NCBI RefSeq assembly: GCF_014529945.1
Contig: NZ_JACVFB010000003.1
Coordinates: forward strand, 1,302,001 to 1,366,000
Direction: 5' to 3'
Source of the DNA: Chitinophaga varians
GTDB taxonomy: Bacteria; Bacteroidota; Bacteroidia; Chitinophagales; Chitinophagaceae
DNA length: 64,000 bases
Shown here: piece by piece, positions 8,731 through 17,645 of the stretch
Position numbering within the stretch: position 1 is the first letter of the stretch
How the letters are laid out: each line of letters opens with the position of its first letter
Position numbers and translations under genes: made by a program
Notes under the pieces: generated by a model
What the model was told of the DNA's origin: nothing
Seen by the model: the letters and a program-made list of their open reading frames with translations, nothing else
Database searches by the model: none

Positions 8731-9438
8731 ATGCTAACCAGAGATTTATTACAGACTGGCAAATGGTGGCTGATAGGATTACTACTATGTTCCGCTTTAC
8801 AGTTGCCCGCACAGACCAATGTGAACAAACTGCCCGTACAGGTAAAAGCACCTGGCGCCGGCAGTACCGCCCCGCTTATCCTCTACATTACCGGAGATGG
8901 CGGGATGAAGAAGTTTTCCGTTAACATGATCGATGCTTTTCAGCAACACAACTACCCGGTGGTAGCGCTGAATGCACTGAAATATTTCTGGAATAAAAAG
9001 ACGCCTCAACAGGCCGCTACCGATGTAGCAGAACTGATCCGGCATTACCAGTCGACCTGGAGCAGCAACCACGGGGTGATACTGATTGGGTATTCCCTGG
9101 GCGCCGATGTGTTGCCTTTCATCTACAATCAGTTACCGGAGAATATTTCCGCTCAGGTAACGCAGGTTGTTTTTTTATCTCCTTCCCGCTTTACAGATAT
9201 GGAAGTACATATCTCCGATATGCTGGGGCGGTCGTCCAGTAAGGGGATGAACGTGACCGCAGAGATCAACCGTATTACCGACAAACCTGTTTTGCTGGTG
9301 TTTGGAGCAGAAGAGAAGGACTTCAACCTGTCCGACCTTACGATAGCGCATTACCGGAAGCTGGTATTGCCCGGCGGGCATGCTTATGATGAAGATGCCA
9401 ATGGTGTGGCGGGCAAGATACTGTCTGCTATCCGGTAA
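8731..9438 (+). CDS. VirJ/AcvB-like alpha/beta hydrolase, periplasmic
   Basis: A 235-residue exported protein with a signal sequence ending in LPAQ and one VirJ domain. The domain shows LILYITGDGGMKKFS near the N-terminus, the nucleophile elbow GYSLGADVLPFIYNQLP, and a late GGHAYDED carrying the likely catalytic His. The ATG at 8731 is preceded by an unusually strong purine-rich ribosome site (GGAGGAAGGAG at 8708-8718), so the upstream TTG at 8701 is not needed. In Agrobacterium, AcvB of this family hydrolyses lysyl-phosphatidylglycerol and is encoded with the MprF homologue LpiA. The same gene pair here supports the same role, by inference. Agrobacterium AcvB has a longer N-terminal part that is missing here. 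Confidence 0.82.
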   Translation: MLTRDLLQTGKWWLIGLLLCSALQLPAQTNVNKLPVQVKAPGAGSTAPLILYITGDGGMKKFSVNMIDAFQQHNYPVVALNALKYFWNKKTPQQAATDVAELIRHYQSTWSSNHGVILIGYSLGADVLPFIYNQLPENISAQVTQVVFLSPSRFTDMEVHISDMLGRSSSKGMNVTAEINRITDKPVLLVFGAEEKDFNLSDLTIAHYRKLVLPGGHAYDEDANGVAGKILSAIR

Positions 9439-9559
9439 TAATTACGAATTACAAATTACGAATTACGAATGGAGGGCTCCTTTATAGGAAGGTTACTAAA
9501 AACAACCTTGCTGGAAGGGGGCCCTCCATTCGTAATTCGCAATTCATAATTCGTAATTA
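9439..9559. repeat. Long inverted repeat, AATTACG family, copy 1
   Basis: Left arm 9439-9480 and right arm 9518-9559 are 42 nt each with about four mismatches. Each arm is built of short AATTACGAATT direct repeats and ends in a GGAGGGC core. It lies between the convergent virJ-like and LytTR genes and could end both transcripts. A second copy is at 24312-24431. Confidence 0.8.
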
Positions 9560-9579
9560 AAGTTATCCTGATGATCAGC

Positions 9580-9909
9580 TCAGCTTTCCGTTACCTTACC
9601 GGCCATAGCGGCGGAGAGTGGAGAAAGCGCTTCCTGGCTCACCGGAATTTTGATATTGCCGATCATGAGATAATTTTCCCCCAGCTGGGTGATGTGGCGA
9701 TAAGACACCACAAACCACTGATGTACACGTTGGAATGCCGACATGGGAAGCTGAGACATGATCCATTCGAGCGTTTCCACGGTAGCGAGGCGCTTTTCCT
9801 GCAGGTGTAGCAGGATGTGGTCGTTCATTACTTCGAGGTATTGTAGCTCATCGTACGGTATTTTTTCATGCTGGTTACCGCAGCGGAGCGTAAAATAATT
9901 ACGGGACAT
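9580..9909 (-). CDS. Stand-alone LytTR DNA-binding protein
   Basis: A 109-residue protein that is almost entirely one LytTR domain: IPYDELQYLEVMNDHILLHL, then LATVETLEWIMSQLP, then FQRVHQWFVVSYRHITQL. This is the DNA-binding module of AgrA/LytR-type response regulators. No receiver domain or membrane helix is present, so any signal must come from outside the protein. Single-domain LytTR proteins are common in Bacteroidota. No target site can be proposed. The gene is transcribed towards the mprF-virJ pair and separated from it by the long inverted repeat. Confidence 0.85.
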   Translation of the reverse strand: MSRNYFTLRCGNQHEKIPYDELQYLEVMNDHILLHLQEKRLATVETLEWIMSQLPMSAFQRVHQWFVVSYRHITQLGENYLMIGNIKIPVSQEALSPLSAAMAGKVTES

Positions 9910-10336
9910 AAGATTTGTTTTGGTAGCGATTTGCGATAAGATTGTCTGTGAATATAAGAAAGAAGCAGGTGACTGGAGAGAAACCTGCGTGTAATCTAAA
10001 ATCTAATCTAAACCGCGTTATAAAAAAAGGCTTTTTATAAAAGACCCCGGTTTGAACCGGTTAAGGGAGCTAACGGGGTTATTATTCATCTCAGTAAATA
10101 TGAGAGGAATAAAGCAGGAATTTGTTAATCACTTGTAAAGATTTTAAGCTTAATAAAAAAATGGACAGGACAGGAATGTGGTCCCTGTTGGCTGTCCATT
10201 TTTTCAAGATGTAACAAAAGATTCGTACTAACAGGTGTGGTAGACCTGCTGGCGTAAATCTTAGGCCCACTGGGGGCGGCTGAAGCGCAGTGATTACTTA
10301 CCGGTGATCTGGCAGGTAAATCGGGCGCCGACTTTT
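9910..10336. other. Intergenic region with two hairpins
   Basis: No gene is seen. It holds CCGGTT-TG-AACCGG, a palindrome inside a larger CCCCG...CGGGG fold near 10044-10080. It also holds the strong terminator-like stem at 10156-10206. The LytTR promoter should lie in its left part. A small RNA is possible but not supported by any family I recognise. Confidence 0.4.
10156..10206. terminator. Bidirectional terminator-like hairpin
   Basis: AAAAAATGGACAG on the left pairs with CTGTCCATTTTTT on the right, with an inner GACAGG fold, so it carries A/T runs on both sides. It lies about 130 bp past the end of the small HTH gene on the minus strand. Confidence 0.65.
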
Positions 10337-10618
10337 TTACCAGAGATTAATCAGGAGGAGCATCATTACAGTACCAGCGGCGGTCACCAGGTTCTTAGAG
10401 AACCGGATGTTGAATCCACCTTTTTCTGAGTAGTAATAACTTTCTTTGTACCGGTCGTACTCAATGGGAGCACCTAACTCCTTCATCATTTTGAGGAATT
10501 CATAGAGTGTTCGTTCGGAAATACGAAGCCGCTTGGCTAACTGAGCGGGTTTACCGGTCCCTTTGATCCAGATTAGGTAATCAATGGTTTGTAGTCGATC
10601 AAAATAACGCTTTGGCAT
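10337..10618 (-). CDS. Small HTH-domain protein
   Basis: A 93-residue protein with an HTH_11/DeoR-like winged helix at about residues 5-60: RLQTIDYLIWIKGTGKPAQL, AKRLRISERTLYEFLKMMK and then GAPIEYDRYKESYYY. Bacteroidota genomes carry many such short proteins ending in a YYYSEKGGFNIRF-like strand. The final ~20 residues (TAAGTVMMLLLINL) are hydrophobic, possibly a short membrane tail, which is odd for a repressor. It stands alone between two gene-free stretches. Function and target are unknown. Confidence 0.65.
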   Translation of the reverse strand: MPKRYFDRLQTIDYLIWIKGTGKPAQLAKRLRISERTLYEFLKMMKELGAPIEYDRYKESYYYSEKGGFNIRFSKNLVTAAGTVMMLLLINLW

Positions 10619-10841
10619 GTGGCATAGAGGGGCTTAACGGTTATATATTGAATTTACGATAATAACTAAGATTAAACCAGATTTCCCATATATATATTTT
10701 ATTATAAATATTAGTAAACTGATTTAAACGGGTTTCTCTCTAAAAATCGGCTGCGGGTCAATGGCGCTGATGCGGTTGTTCTGCGTACTTTTTCTTAACG
10801 TGTGAACAGATAAAATATTGGATATAAGGAGAAAAATGGGG

Positions 10842-12221
10842 CTACTGCAATAATGCTGCATAGATAATGTCGGCGAGGGCTGCGCCGTGATCAGCAGTGG
10901 GGTCCGGCGGCCTGGTAGCGTAGATATTACCGTTTTTGCCCACCACGATCAGTGCAGGATAGCGACTGATATTATACTGTTCCAGCACGTTGCCCATTTG
11001 CCCGTCGGCATGCAATTGCACACCAGGATACTTCGGAGAGGCGTTGCTGTTACAGTTGATATGAATGAATACCACCTCCTCTTTATTGAAGCAGGTATTG
11101 ATTTCTGAGAGGGAAGGCAACAGTTGATCATCGGCGTCGTAGAAATGCAGGAGTACTACCTTACCGGTAAAAAAGTTCAGATTGACAGGGTGGCCGGTGC
11201 TGTCGGGGAAGCTGAAAGCCGGTGCAGGCATACCTTTGCTGATACCTTTCTTTATCTTGCCATACTTGGCAGCTATCGCCTGTTTACACGCCGGATGTTG
11301 CACCATAGACAGATAATCCTGTGCACAATTGGCCAATACTTCCTGTTGCCCGCCGGCAGCAAGGCTTTGCAGCAACTGATGCGCCAGTAACTTATCCCGC
11401 ATAATACCGGTATAGTGCGATTTGATCCATTCATAGATTTCCCGGTCGGTACATTGACTATGCTGCTGCATGAAATAATCCGCTTCCGCTTTTTGCAGCA
11501 GATAATTCAGATAACGTATAGCCAGTGCCGTAGTGTCGGAAGGCACAATGGCCGGTAAAGCCGGCCTGATGGCTTGTTGGTACAACGAAGACTGCTCTGC
11601 CTGGGCAATCCCGTCCGGCGATGCATGCCACAGGCAGGCTATCATTTTGGCGGCCGTCTCCCCCAGCACGTTGGCCCGTACAACAGCATATTCAGCAGCA
11701 GGGAGGCTATCATGATAACGTTGCAAAACATCTTCCGCGGCGGTCATTTGCTGACGGTACCAGGTTACCCGGGAAGGCACATCATCCCTCACGGGCTGGG
11801 ATATCCGCTCCTGTGCCCTCCGCGACAGGTATTGCGCCCGGCAAGCCGGCGCGCCGCTTCCCGCCAGTATCATGGTGTCTTCAGCAAAGGTAAGCATCAA
11901 ACTGTCGCCTGGCCGCAGTGTGCCATAGAAATTGCGCGCCCCGCCTGCATCCAGATAAAAGAACAGGACCGCTACCGGTTCTGTTGGCAGCCGAAAACAG
12001 AAGTAATCTTTCTGCAATAAGGTGTCCTGGCTTTTGGCCGGCGATACGCCCGGCTCACTCCACCATGAAACCGATACCGGTTGCCCGTTGCCACCTTTTA
12101 CCCTACCGGAAATAGTGGTCAACGCCTGCGCGGATGCCTGCTGCACTATCATCAGGAATCCTACTGAAAATAAAAGCGACAGTTTTCGGGGACCTTGCAT
12201 ACACGATAATTTTAGGGACAT
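10842..12221 (-). CDS. Secreted thioredoxin-fold protein lacking redox cysteines
   Basis: About 459 residues. A signal peptide (ending QQASAQA) is followed by a DUF4369-like beta domain (TTISGRVKGGNGQPVSVSWW), a helical middle, and a C-terminal TlpA/AhpC-like thioredoxin domain from about GMPAPAFSFPDSTG. In true TlpA proteins the first strand is followed by a WCxxC-type active site; here the matching stretch reads VVLLHFYDADDQLLPSLSE, with no cysteine. The cis-proline region (ISRYPALIVVGKNG) is kept. It therefore looks redox-inactive and may have a binding or scaffolding role. ATGs at 12221 and 12200 both give a usable signal peptide; the longer frame to 12341 is unlikely. Confidence 0.78.
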   Translation of the reverse strand: MSLKLSCMQGPRKLSLLFSVGFLMIVQQASAQALTTISGRVKGGNGQPVSVSWWSEPGVSPAKSQDTLLQKDYFCFRLPTEPVAVLFFYLDAGGARNFYGTLRPGDSLMLTFAEDTMILAGSGAPACRAQYLSRRAQERISQPVRDDVPSRVTWYRQQMTAAEDVLQRYHDSLPAAEYAVVRANVLGETAAKMIACLWHASPDGIAQAEQSSLYQQAIRPALPAIVPSDTTALAIRYLNYLLQKAEADYFMQQHSQCTDREIYEWIKSHYTGIMRDKLLAHQLLQSLAAGGQQEVLANCAQDYLSMVQHPACKQAIAAKYGKIKKGISKGMPAPAFSFPDSTGHPVNLNFFTGKVVLLHFYDADDQLLPSLSEINTCFNKEEVVFIHINCNSNASPKYPGVQLHADGQMGNVLEQYNISRYPALIVVGKNGNIYATRPPDPTADHGAALADIIYAALLQ

Positions 12222-12615
12222 GAAAAATCCCCACAGTAAAAACCGCAGGGGGTTGTATTCACAACGATAGTAAATGAAAACTCTGATGTTTTGAGCTGTT
12301 TTAGTTTTTTTAGGATGCGGCCATTGTGTTTTTTCGATCACAATGATAGATGGAATTGCGAATTGAAATGTTAATGAGATCTAAACATCTGCTTATTAAC
12401 AAAAAACGGCAGAAAGGAGTATTAATGGGGGTAATTACGACACTTATTAGGAAATCGATTGAATAACAGGGATATATGTTTTGGGGGAGAGCCGATTGCC
12501 GGTGATCATTCAACACCGGCAACCGGCTTCAGAAAAGAAATATTGCCTACAAGAAGTTCAACATCTTCCGATACATATTCTTTTTATAAAGCGTGTATGC
12601 ATCTACGTTATACTA
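12222..12615. other. Intergenic region with one hairpin
   Basis: No convincing gene. A hairpin at 12491-12527 (TTGCCGGTG pairing with CACCGGCAA, extended outward by GCCG/CGGC) lies 90 bp past the end of the DUF5916 gene and may help end its transcript, though no T-run follows. The remainder is AT-rich and should hold the promoter of the thioredoxin-fold gene. Confidence 0.45.
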
Positions 12616-14805
12616 CTAAATATTAAACCAGTACACCAGTTTCAGTACCAGCGCCCTGTTTTTCACATAGAACGGCTCCGGCAGATAGTTGTCGGTATAC
12701 ACGATAAACAGATCGGAAGCCGGACGATACCGCCACTGGAAGCGGGTATTCAGGTTGATGTTCTTCTGCTGCTCGTTATATTGCATAAAGCCGGTAAAAA
12801 ACAGTGTATTCGTCATCGTTACATCAAGACGTGGGCCTACCAGCCAGAAGGAGTTATTGCCCCATGGTTGCGGCAACCGGATATCATTATAATTGGCGCT
12901 CACCGCTATGCTCACATAAGGCTGGAAACGGTAGCCCAGTTCCGCGTTGGTCATGAGCCGGGTGCCTCCTTCATAATAACCGCCGTACCGTGCGGAGAAA
13001 GCATAGGTGAAAAGACTTTGTGGCTTGGACACATAATCGGCGCCGATAGTATTCCAGTTATGCCGGGTGCCCGTTTTCAGGCTGTCCTTGCGGGTGTTGG
13101 TCGGATCAAAAGGATTCAGCAGCTGTATATAGGTGTTGGATCCCCAGATATTCAGGGTATTGCGCTTACGGAAAACGATCCCATAGTTCAGCATGGTTTC
13201 GTTATCAGTACGGTGGAAGTTTTCATCCATAAACCAGGTAGTGGTTACCTGCGGTCCATGACTTAGCACCACACCGGACTGCGGGAAGAAAAGCCGGGTC
13301 ACCTGTGGCATCACTTTGATATAACCCTGTCGTGGCACGTAGCCCACTTCAGCGTTATAGTTGCGGCCCACATACTCATGCTGCCAGCTGATGTTCCACA
13401 CCTTGCTGGTATATTGCAGATTGGCGGCATGCGCGAAGTCGTGGCCGGTCTTGCCCGGGCTATATGATTTCAGCAACATGGCCTTGCCTGTCCAGAAGTT
13501 ATTGGAAGAGGCCAGATTGTACTCCAGCCCCACGTTCCGGTTGTACCGGGAATAAACAGGTTTATCTTCTACTTTGGACGGGTCATAATTCAATGACTCC
13601 TTATTGATAAATATAAAGCCCACATTGGAACGGGAAAACACGCGCCGCTGCAAAGCCGCTACGGTAAAGTTCTGCGCCGGCAGCCCGGTCTCTTCCTGTT
13701 TGCCTGTTTGCATATTCATCACGCCGAGACGCCAGTCCTTATTCAACTTTCCACTGAGGCGGGCACCGAAATGAATAGGCACGCCGAGGCCTATACGTCG
13801 CGAGAAGAAAGGCCGAATGGTGCTGTATCCGAAGTTGGAAAACTGGTCCCCGTTCTCCAGAAAGAACTGCCTCTTTTCCGGAAAAAACAGTTCAAAGCGG
13901 TCCAGGTTGGTGACCTGCTTGTCCACATCTACCTGAGAGAAATCAGGGTTCACCGTCAGGTCGAGGTTCAGGGAAGAGGTAATGGCTACTTTGGCATCGA
14001 GGCCTACGTCGCGGCGGAACTTTGAAGGAGAGCCCTTTTCATAATCTTTGGCGATACCGCCCAACAGGTAAGGTATCAGGGAGATATTAGGGCCTGCGGC
14101 GGGCGGAACGGTGTCCCAGTCGAGGCGACCGGTATAGGCCAGCGATGCCGTGGCAAACTGCCTTGGCACCGGTGCCCAGGCCGATTTCTCAGTAGTTTTG
14201 AGATCATTACGGCTGAAGTTGATCCCCCAGTGGGTAATGCCTTTTTTATAACGGATCGTTTTAAACGGAATCGCCGCTTCAAACACCCATTTGTCTTTAT
14301 AGTTTTTTACAACGGACGTCCATTTGTTATCCCAGCTCAGGTCCACTTTACCACCATCGTACATCAGTCCGTCCCACTGTGCTCCGGCAGCATTTGCACC
14401 GAAGGAGAAACCGTTGGTCTGATCATCGAAAGGGTCCATAAAAAGCAGGAAATTATCATTCTTCAGAAAGGCAAAATCCCGCCTGAGCGACTCCACCATA
14501 TAAGGCCCTGCATCCGGGGTATAACTTTCCACCAGCAGGTAAATATGCTGCTGATCATAGGTCATGCGGACATCCGTACGCAGCCGCGCCGCGCTGGTAT
14601 CCATCGGTAGCACCATATGGAAATTGCCGGCAATATCTGCATCCTGCCAGGCTTGTTCATCAATGATACCATCAATCTTTATAGCTGAAGTGGCTTTCTT
14701 AATCCGCAGATGGTATGATTCGTTTTTCTTCTGTTGTTGCGCCTTTACTGCCAGCGACACCGATATGCAGCACAGTAGGCCCAATACACGTGGAATGATA
14801 CGCAC
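12616..14805 (-). CDS. DUF5916 protein with CBM9-like N-terminal domain
   Basis: About 729 residues. After a signal peptide (RIIPRVLGLLCCISVSLAVK) comes a family-9 carbohydrate-binding-like domain at roughly residues 35-210 (IKIDGIIDEQAWQDADIAGN, DNFLLFMDPFDD and so on). A long DUF5916 part predicted to form an outer-membrane beta-barrel follows: VNPDFSQVDVDKQVTNLDRF, LFFPEKRQFFLENGD, SRRIGLG, and many alternating aromatic strands ending in LVLKLVYWFNI. The family's function is not established; it is often suspected of a role in polysaccharide handling. The GTG at 14805 places a good signal peptide first. The longer frame from a GTG at 14886 would begin inside the repeat element, so I reject it. 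Confidence 0.8.
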   Translation of the reverse strand: MRIIPRVLGLLCCISVSLAVKAQQQKKNESYHLRIKKATSAIKIDGIIDEQAWQDADIAGNFHMVLPMDTSAARLRTDVRMTYDQQHIYLLVESYTPDAGPYMVESLRRDFAFLKNDNFLLFMDPFDDQTNGFSFGANAAGAQWDGLMYDGGKVDLSWDNKWTSVVKNYKDKWVFEAAIPFKTIRYKKGITHWGINFSRNDLKTTEKSAWAPVPRQFATASLAYTGRLDWDTVPPAAGPNISLIPYLLGGIAKDYEKGSPSKFRRDVGLDAKVAITSSLNLDLTVNPDFSQVDVDKQVTNLDRFELFFPEKRQFFLENGDQFSNFGYSTIRPFFSRRIGLGVPIHFGARLSGKLNKDWRLGVMNMQTGKQEETGLPAQNFTVAALQRRVFSRSNVGFIFINKESLNYDPSKVEDKPVYSRYNRNVGLEYNLASSNNFWTGKAMLLKSYSPGKTGHDFAHAANLQYTSKVWNISWQHEYVGRNYNAEVGYVPRQGYIKVMPQVTRLFFPQSGVVLSHGPQVTTTWFMDENFHRTDNETMLNYGIVFRKRNTLNIWGSNTYIQLLNPFDPTNTRKDSLKTGTRHNWNTIGADYVSKPQSLFTYAFSARYGGYYEGGTRLMTNAELGYRFQPYVSIAVSANYNDIRLPQPWGNNSFWLVGPRLDVTMTNTLFFTGFMQYNEQQKNINLNTRFQWRYRPASDLFIVYTDNYLPEPFYVKNRALVLKLVYWFNI

Positions 14806-14881
14806 AGTTTGGTTGTTATGGGTTGAACGAACAAAATACAAAAAAGGAAAAACGGCGTTAGAAAAAAAGGATGACTGGTAT

Positions 14882-15035
14882 TTCACGCCAAGGCGCTAAG
14901 CAGCAAAGGCGCTAAGAATTAAATAAGAATTATAAGAAAGCAAAGGGAGGAGATCAAATGTGATCTCCTCCCTTTGCTTTCCTGGTTCGCTTATATGGAT
15001 CTTAGCGCCTTTGCTGCTTAGCGCCTTTGCGTGAA
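14882..15035. repeat. Nested inverted repeat, CACGCAAAGGCGC family, copy 1
   Basis: Outer arms 14882-14916 and 15001-15035 match at 34 of 35 positions. Inside is a second perfect 20-bp stem, 14937-14956 with 14961-14980, around the loop AATG. The element fills the space between the GH20 stop codon and the DUF5916 upstream region. Related copies are at 21224-21314 and 32342-32497. Confidence 0.85.
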
Positions 15036-17645
15036 CTAGTTACGGTTGTTTTTCAGCTGTGCGCTCGGTTGCGGCACTTTCACCGCAGTAGTACGGCTGC
15101 TGCGGCCGCGGGTATTAAATACTCTTACTTTCACTACTTTACCACCAGCCTGAATGGGACCGTTATATACCGGGCTCTTTAACGTAGGTTCTTCACCGTT
15201 AGTAGTGTAACGGATCACCAGTCCCGGCATCTGTACGTTCACTTTTACCGTGCCTTCGTCTACGGATACGCCGGCAGTAGGAATACGCCAGTTGTAGCCA
15301 CCATTGTAGTGGTCGAGTCTTGGCATTTCACGTTTGCCCATGACGTTGGAAAACACGCTCCATGCCTGTGCATACATAGCATCGGCTTTAGCAGTGTCTT
15401 TCTCGGTAGCCCAGGCCGGGTCCTGTGCCCAGGCTCTTTCTGCCAGGCCGAGCAGTTTAGGCAGCATCATATATTCCATGCGGTCGGAAGTGGTGACGGT
15501 TTCGCTCCACAGCAAGCCCTGAAGACCGCGGATATTGGACTGGCCGAAACCTGTCAGCCTGTCTTTACCCACAAACATGGCAGGTGTTACAGGATTGCCT
15601 CTGCCATCCACCTTGGAGTTTTTATAATAATCGAAAGGAATGAAGTAGAATGGTTTGTCCACATCTACAAAGCCGCCCCAGTAGAATCCTGGTTCGTCGA
15701 AAGATTTCATGGCGGCCATGTCAAAGTAGAAGTTGCTCACACCAGACAGGATCACCTTGTAACCCGCATTGGCCAGGCGATAAGACAGATCTTCCTGTCC
15801 ACCGCCGATAACGTTGTTCCATACATTCAGCTGGAAATTATCGTTGGCGAAGTCCGGATTAGGGATGCTGGCAGCCTCGCCGTCGATGGTTGTTTTACGC
15901 ATGCCGGCTTCTTCCCAGCCGGCAGTCTCCAGGCCACGGGCTTTCAGCAGGTCATTTACTTTGCGATAGTAATAGTACCAGAGGTCATTGACATTTTTCA
16001 GGCTTTTGTCTTGCTGCATGAGGGCCAGACAAGCGGGAGATTTTTCAAATACGCCGTGAGGCACTTCATCGCCGCCCATGTGTATCGCGGTGAGCGGTGC
16101 GCCAGCTTCTTTGTACATAGACTGCAGCTCGTCCACCACTTTCTCCAGGAAACGGTAGGTAGAAGGCAGGGCCACGTTCATCACGTTGTCGTTCCAGTTT
16201 TGTACAGAGCGGTAATCGGATTTATCTTCCAGATCAGAGAGCAGATACTCAGTGGCCTCTTTGTCTTTACCAGCCGCTTTGAGGCGGTAGTAGCGCGACT
16301 CCATGGATTTCACCGCAGCGCGGGCATGGCCCGGTGTTTCTATTTCCGGTAATACGCGTATATGCCTTTCCGTGGCATAACGCAGCACCTCGATAAATTC
16401 TGCGCGGGTGAGGTAACCGGTACCGGCAGCATTGCTGGTATCAGGGCCGGAGCCGTAAGACGGTGGCAACATGTTTTTCCAGTCGGTGCTGTGGCCACGT
16501 TTGGCGCCCACCTGCGTTAATTCCGGCAGGGAAGGGATTTCCAGACGCCAGCCTTCATCATCACTGAAGTGATAGTGTAATACGTTGAGTTTATACAGCG
16601 ACATCACATCGAGGATACGCAGCAGATCACGTTTGTTGTGATAGTTACGGGCCACGTCGATCATAAATGCGCGGTAGTTGAAACGGGGATGATCGCTCAC
16701 CTGCACGCCCGGAATGCTCACTGATTTCTGCACGGCAGACCATGCCGCAGGCGCTATCAGGGATTTCAGGGACTGGATGGCGTAGAAGGCGCCTTCATCG
16801 CTACCGGCGGTGATGGCAGCTCCTTCAGCTCTTACCTTCAGCGTATAGGCGTTGGCAGCCAGGCTGTTATCCAGCTGGAAGGTGATGGTCTTTTTGCCCG
16901 GAGCGCGTTTGCCCAGTAAGGTGGTCAATTCATTTTCCAGGAATTTGCCGGTAGCTTCCAGGCCGGCATCTGCTTTGATCACCGGGGGAGCGTCCAGCAC
17001 CAGCGTCCCGCCGGAGGCGGTAACAGACACCGGTGTAGGGAAAATCAGGGGAAGCTGCGATGCAGGAATATCCTTCACGGCAGCATTCTGTTTAAATATA
17101 TCCGTTGGCGTTATAACGGCCGTTTTATCACCGGGATAACGCATCAGTTGTTTGGCGGTAGTAGAAGGGCGGATGGAATAGTCCTTTATCGGCAAACCCA
17201 CCTCTTTCTGGTCGTCCCATACGAGGTACAGACCGGCCGGAGCGTCCGTGAAGTTAACGGCCCAGGCGTCACCTACGATGCCCAGTTTCAGGGAGTCTCC
17301 CGGTTTAATACCGGTAAAACCTTCTGTTGGCGTAAGGCGGTACAGGTCACCGTTGATGCCTTCCACTTTTACATTCCCCGGCAAAACGCCGGCCTTCACC
17401 GTCCGGACGAAGTTGAAATACAACTCCCAGCCTTTGGCAGGAAAGGGTTTGTCGCTGGTATTGACAAAAGTGAACGTAGACAGGAAATTGGCTTTTCCCT
17501 GATAGTTGTTTTCTCCCACTTCCCAGCTGGTTTTCAAGCGGGCAGCGTCAAACGGAGCAGCTTTTTTGTTCTGGGCAAAAACGGTGGTGCCGGCGAGCAA
17601 CAGTCCCGTTGTCATGAGTTTCCCTAAAAACTTATGCCTGATCAT
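15036..17645 (-). CDS. Beta-N-acetylhexosaminidase, glycoside hydrolase family 20
   Basis: An 869-residue exported enzyme (signal peptide ending TTVFAQ). Domains in order: an N-terminal chitobiase-type carbohydrate-binding domain (FVNTSDKPFPAKGWELYFNF), a GH20b domain (about 195-320), the GH20 TIM barrel beginning RFNYRAFMIDVARNYHNK, and a C-terminal chitobiase-like beta domain (VIRYTTNGEEPTLKSPVYNG). The catalytic pair is visible in AIHMGGDEVPHGVF: Asp polarises the N-acetyl group and Glu is the acid. It removes terminal GlcNAc or GalNAc from chitin-derived or glycan oligosaccharides, most likely in the periplasm. It is close in build to SusCD-associated hexosaminidases, but no transporter is adjacent. 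The stop codon abuts the repeat element. Confidence 0.93.
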   Translation of the reverse strand: MIRHKFLGKLMTTGLLLAGTTVFAQNKKAAPFDAARLKTSWEVGENNYQGKANFLSTFTFVNTSDKPFPAKGWELYFNFVRTVKAGVLPGNVKVEGINGDLYRLTPTEGFTGIKPGDSLKLGIVGDAWAVNFTDAPAGLYLVWDDQKEVGLPIKDYSIRPSTTAKQLMRYPGDKTAVITPTDIFKQNAAVKDIPASQLPLIFPTPVSVTASGGTLVLDAPPVIKADAGLEATGKFLENELTTLLGKRAPGKKTITFQLDNSLAANAYTLKVRAEGAAITAGSDEGAFYAIQSLKSLIAPAAWSAVQKSVSIPGVQVSDHPRFNYRAFMIDVARNYHNKRDLLRILDVMSLYKLNVLHYHFSDDEGWRLEIPSLPELTQVGAKRGHSTDWKNMLPPSYGSGPDTSNAAGTGYLTRAEFIEVLRYATERHIRVLPEIETPGHARAAVKSMESRYYRLKAAGKDKEATEYLLSDLEDKSDYRSVQNWNDNVMNVALPSTYRFLEKVVDELQSMYKEAGAPLTAIHMGGDEVPHGVFEKSPACLALMQQDKSLKNVNDLWYYYYRKVNDLLKARGLETAGWEEAGMRKTTIDGEAASIPNPDFANDNFQLNVWNNVIGGGQEDLSYRLANAGYKVILSGVSNFYFDMAAMKSFDEPGFYWGGFVDVDKPFYFIPFDYYKNSKVDGRGNPVTPAMFVGKDRLTGFGQSNIRGLQGLLWSETVTTSDRMEYMMLPKLLGLAERAWAQDPAWATEKDTAKADAMYAQAWSVFSNVMGKREMPRLDHYNGGYNWRIPTAGVSVDEGTVKVNVQMPGLVIRYTTNGEEPTLKSPVYNGPIQAGGKVVKVRVFNTRGRSSRTTAVKVPQPSAQLKNNRN

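Noticed and set aside
10044..10080. tRNA-like fold
   Set aside because: Only a palindrome and a short outer stem; no cloverleaf, anticodon arm or T-loop consensus.
12481..13266. 261-codon plus-strand frame opposite the DUF5916 gene
   Set aside because: It is a shadow; the minus-strand protein has clear CBM9-like and barrel features.
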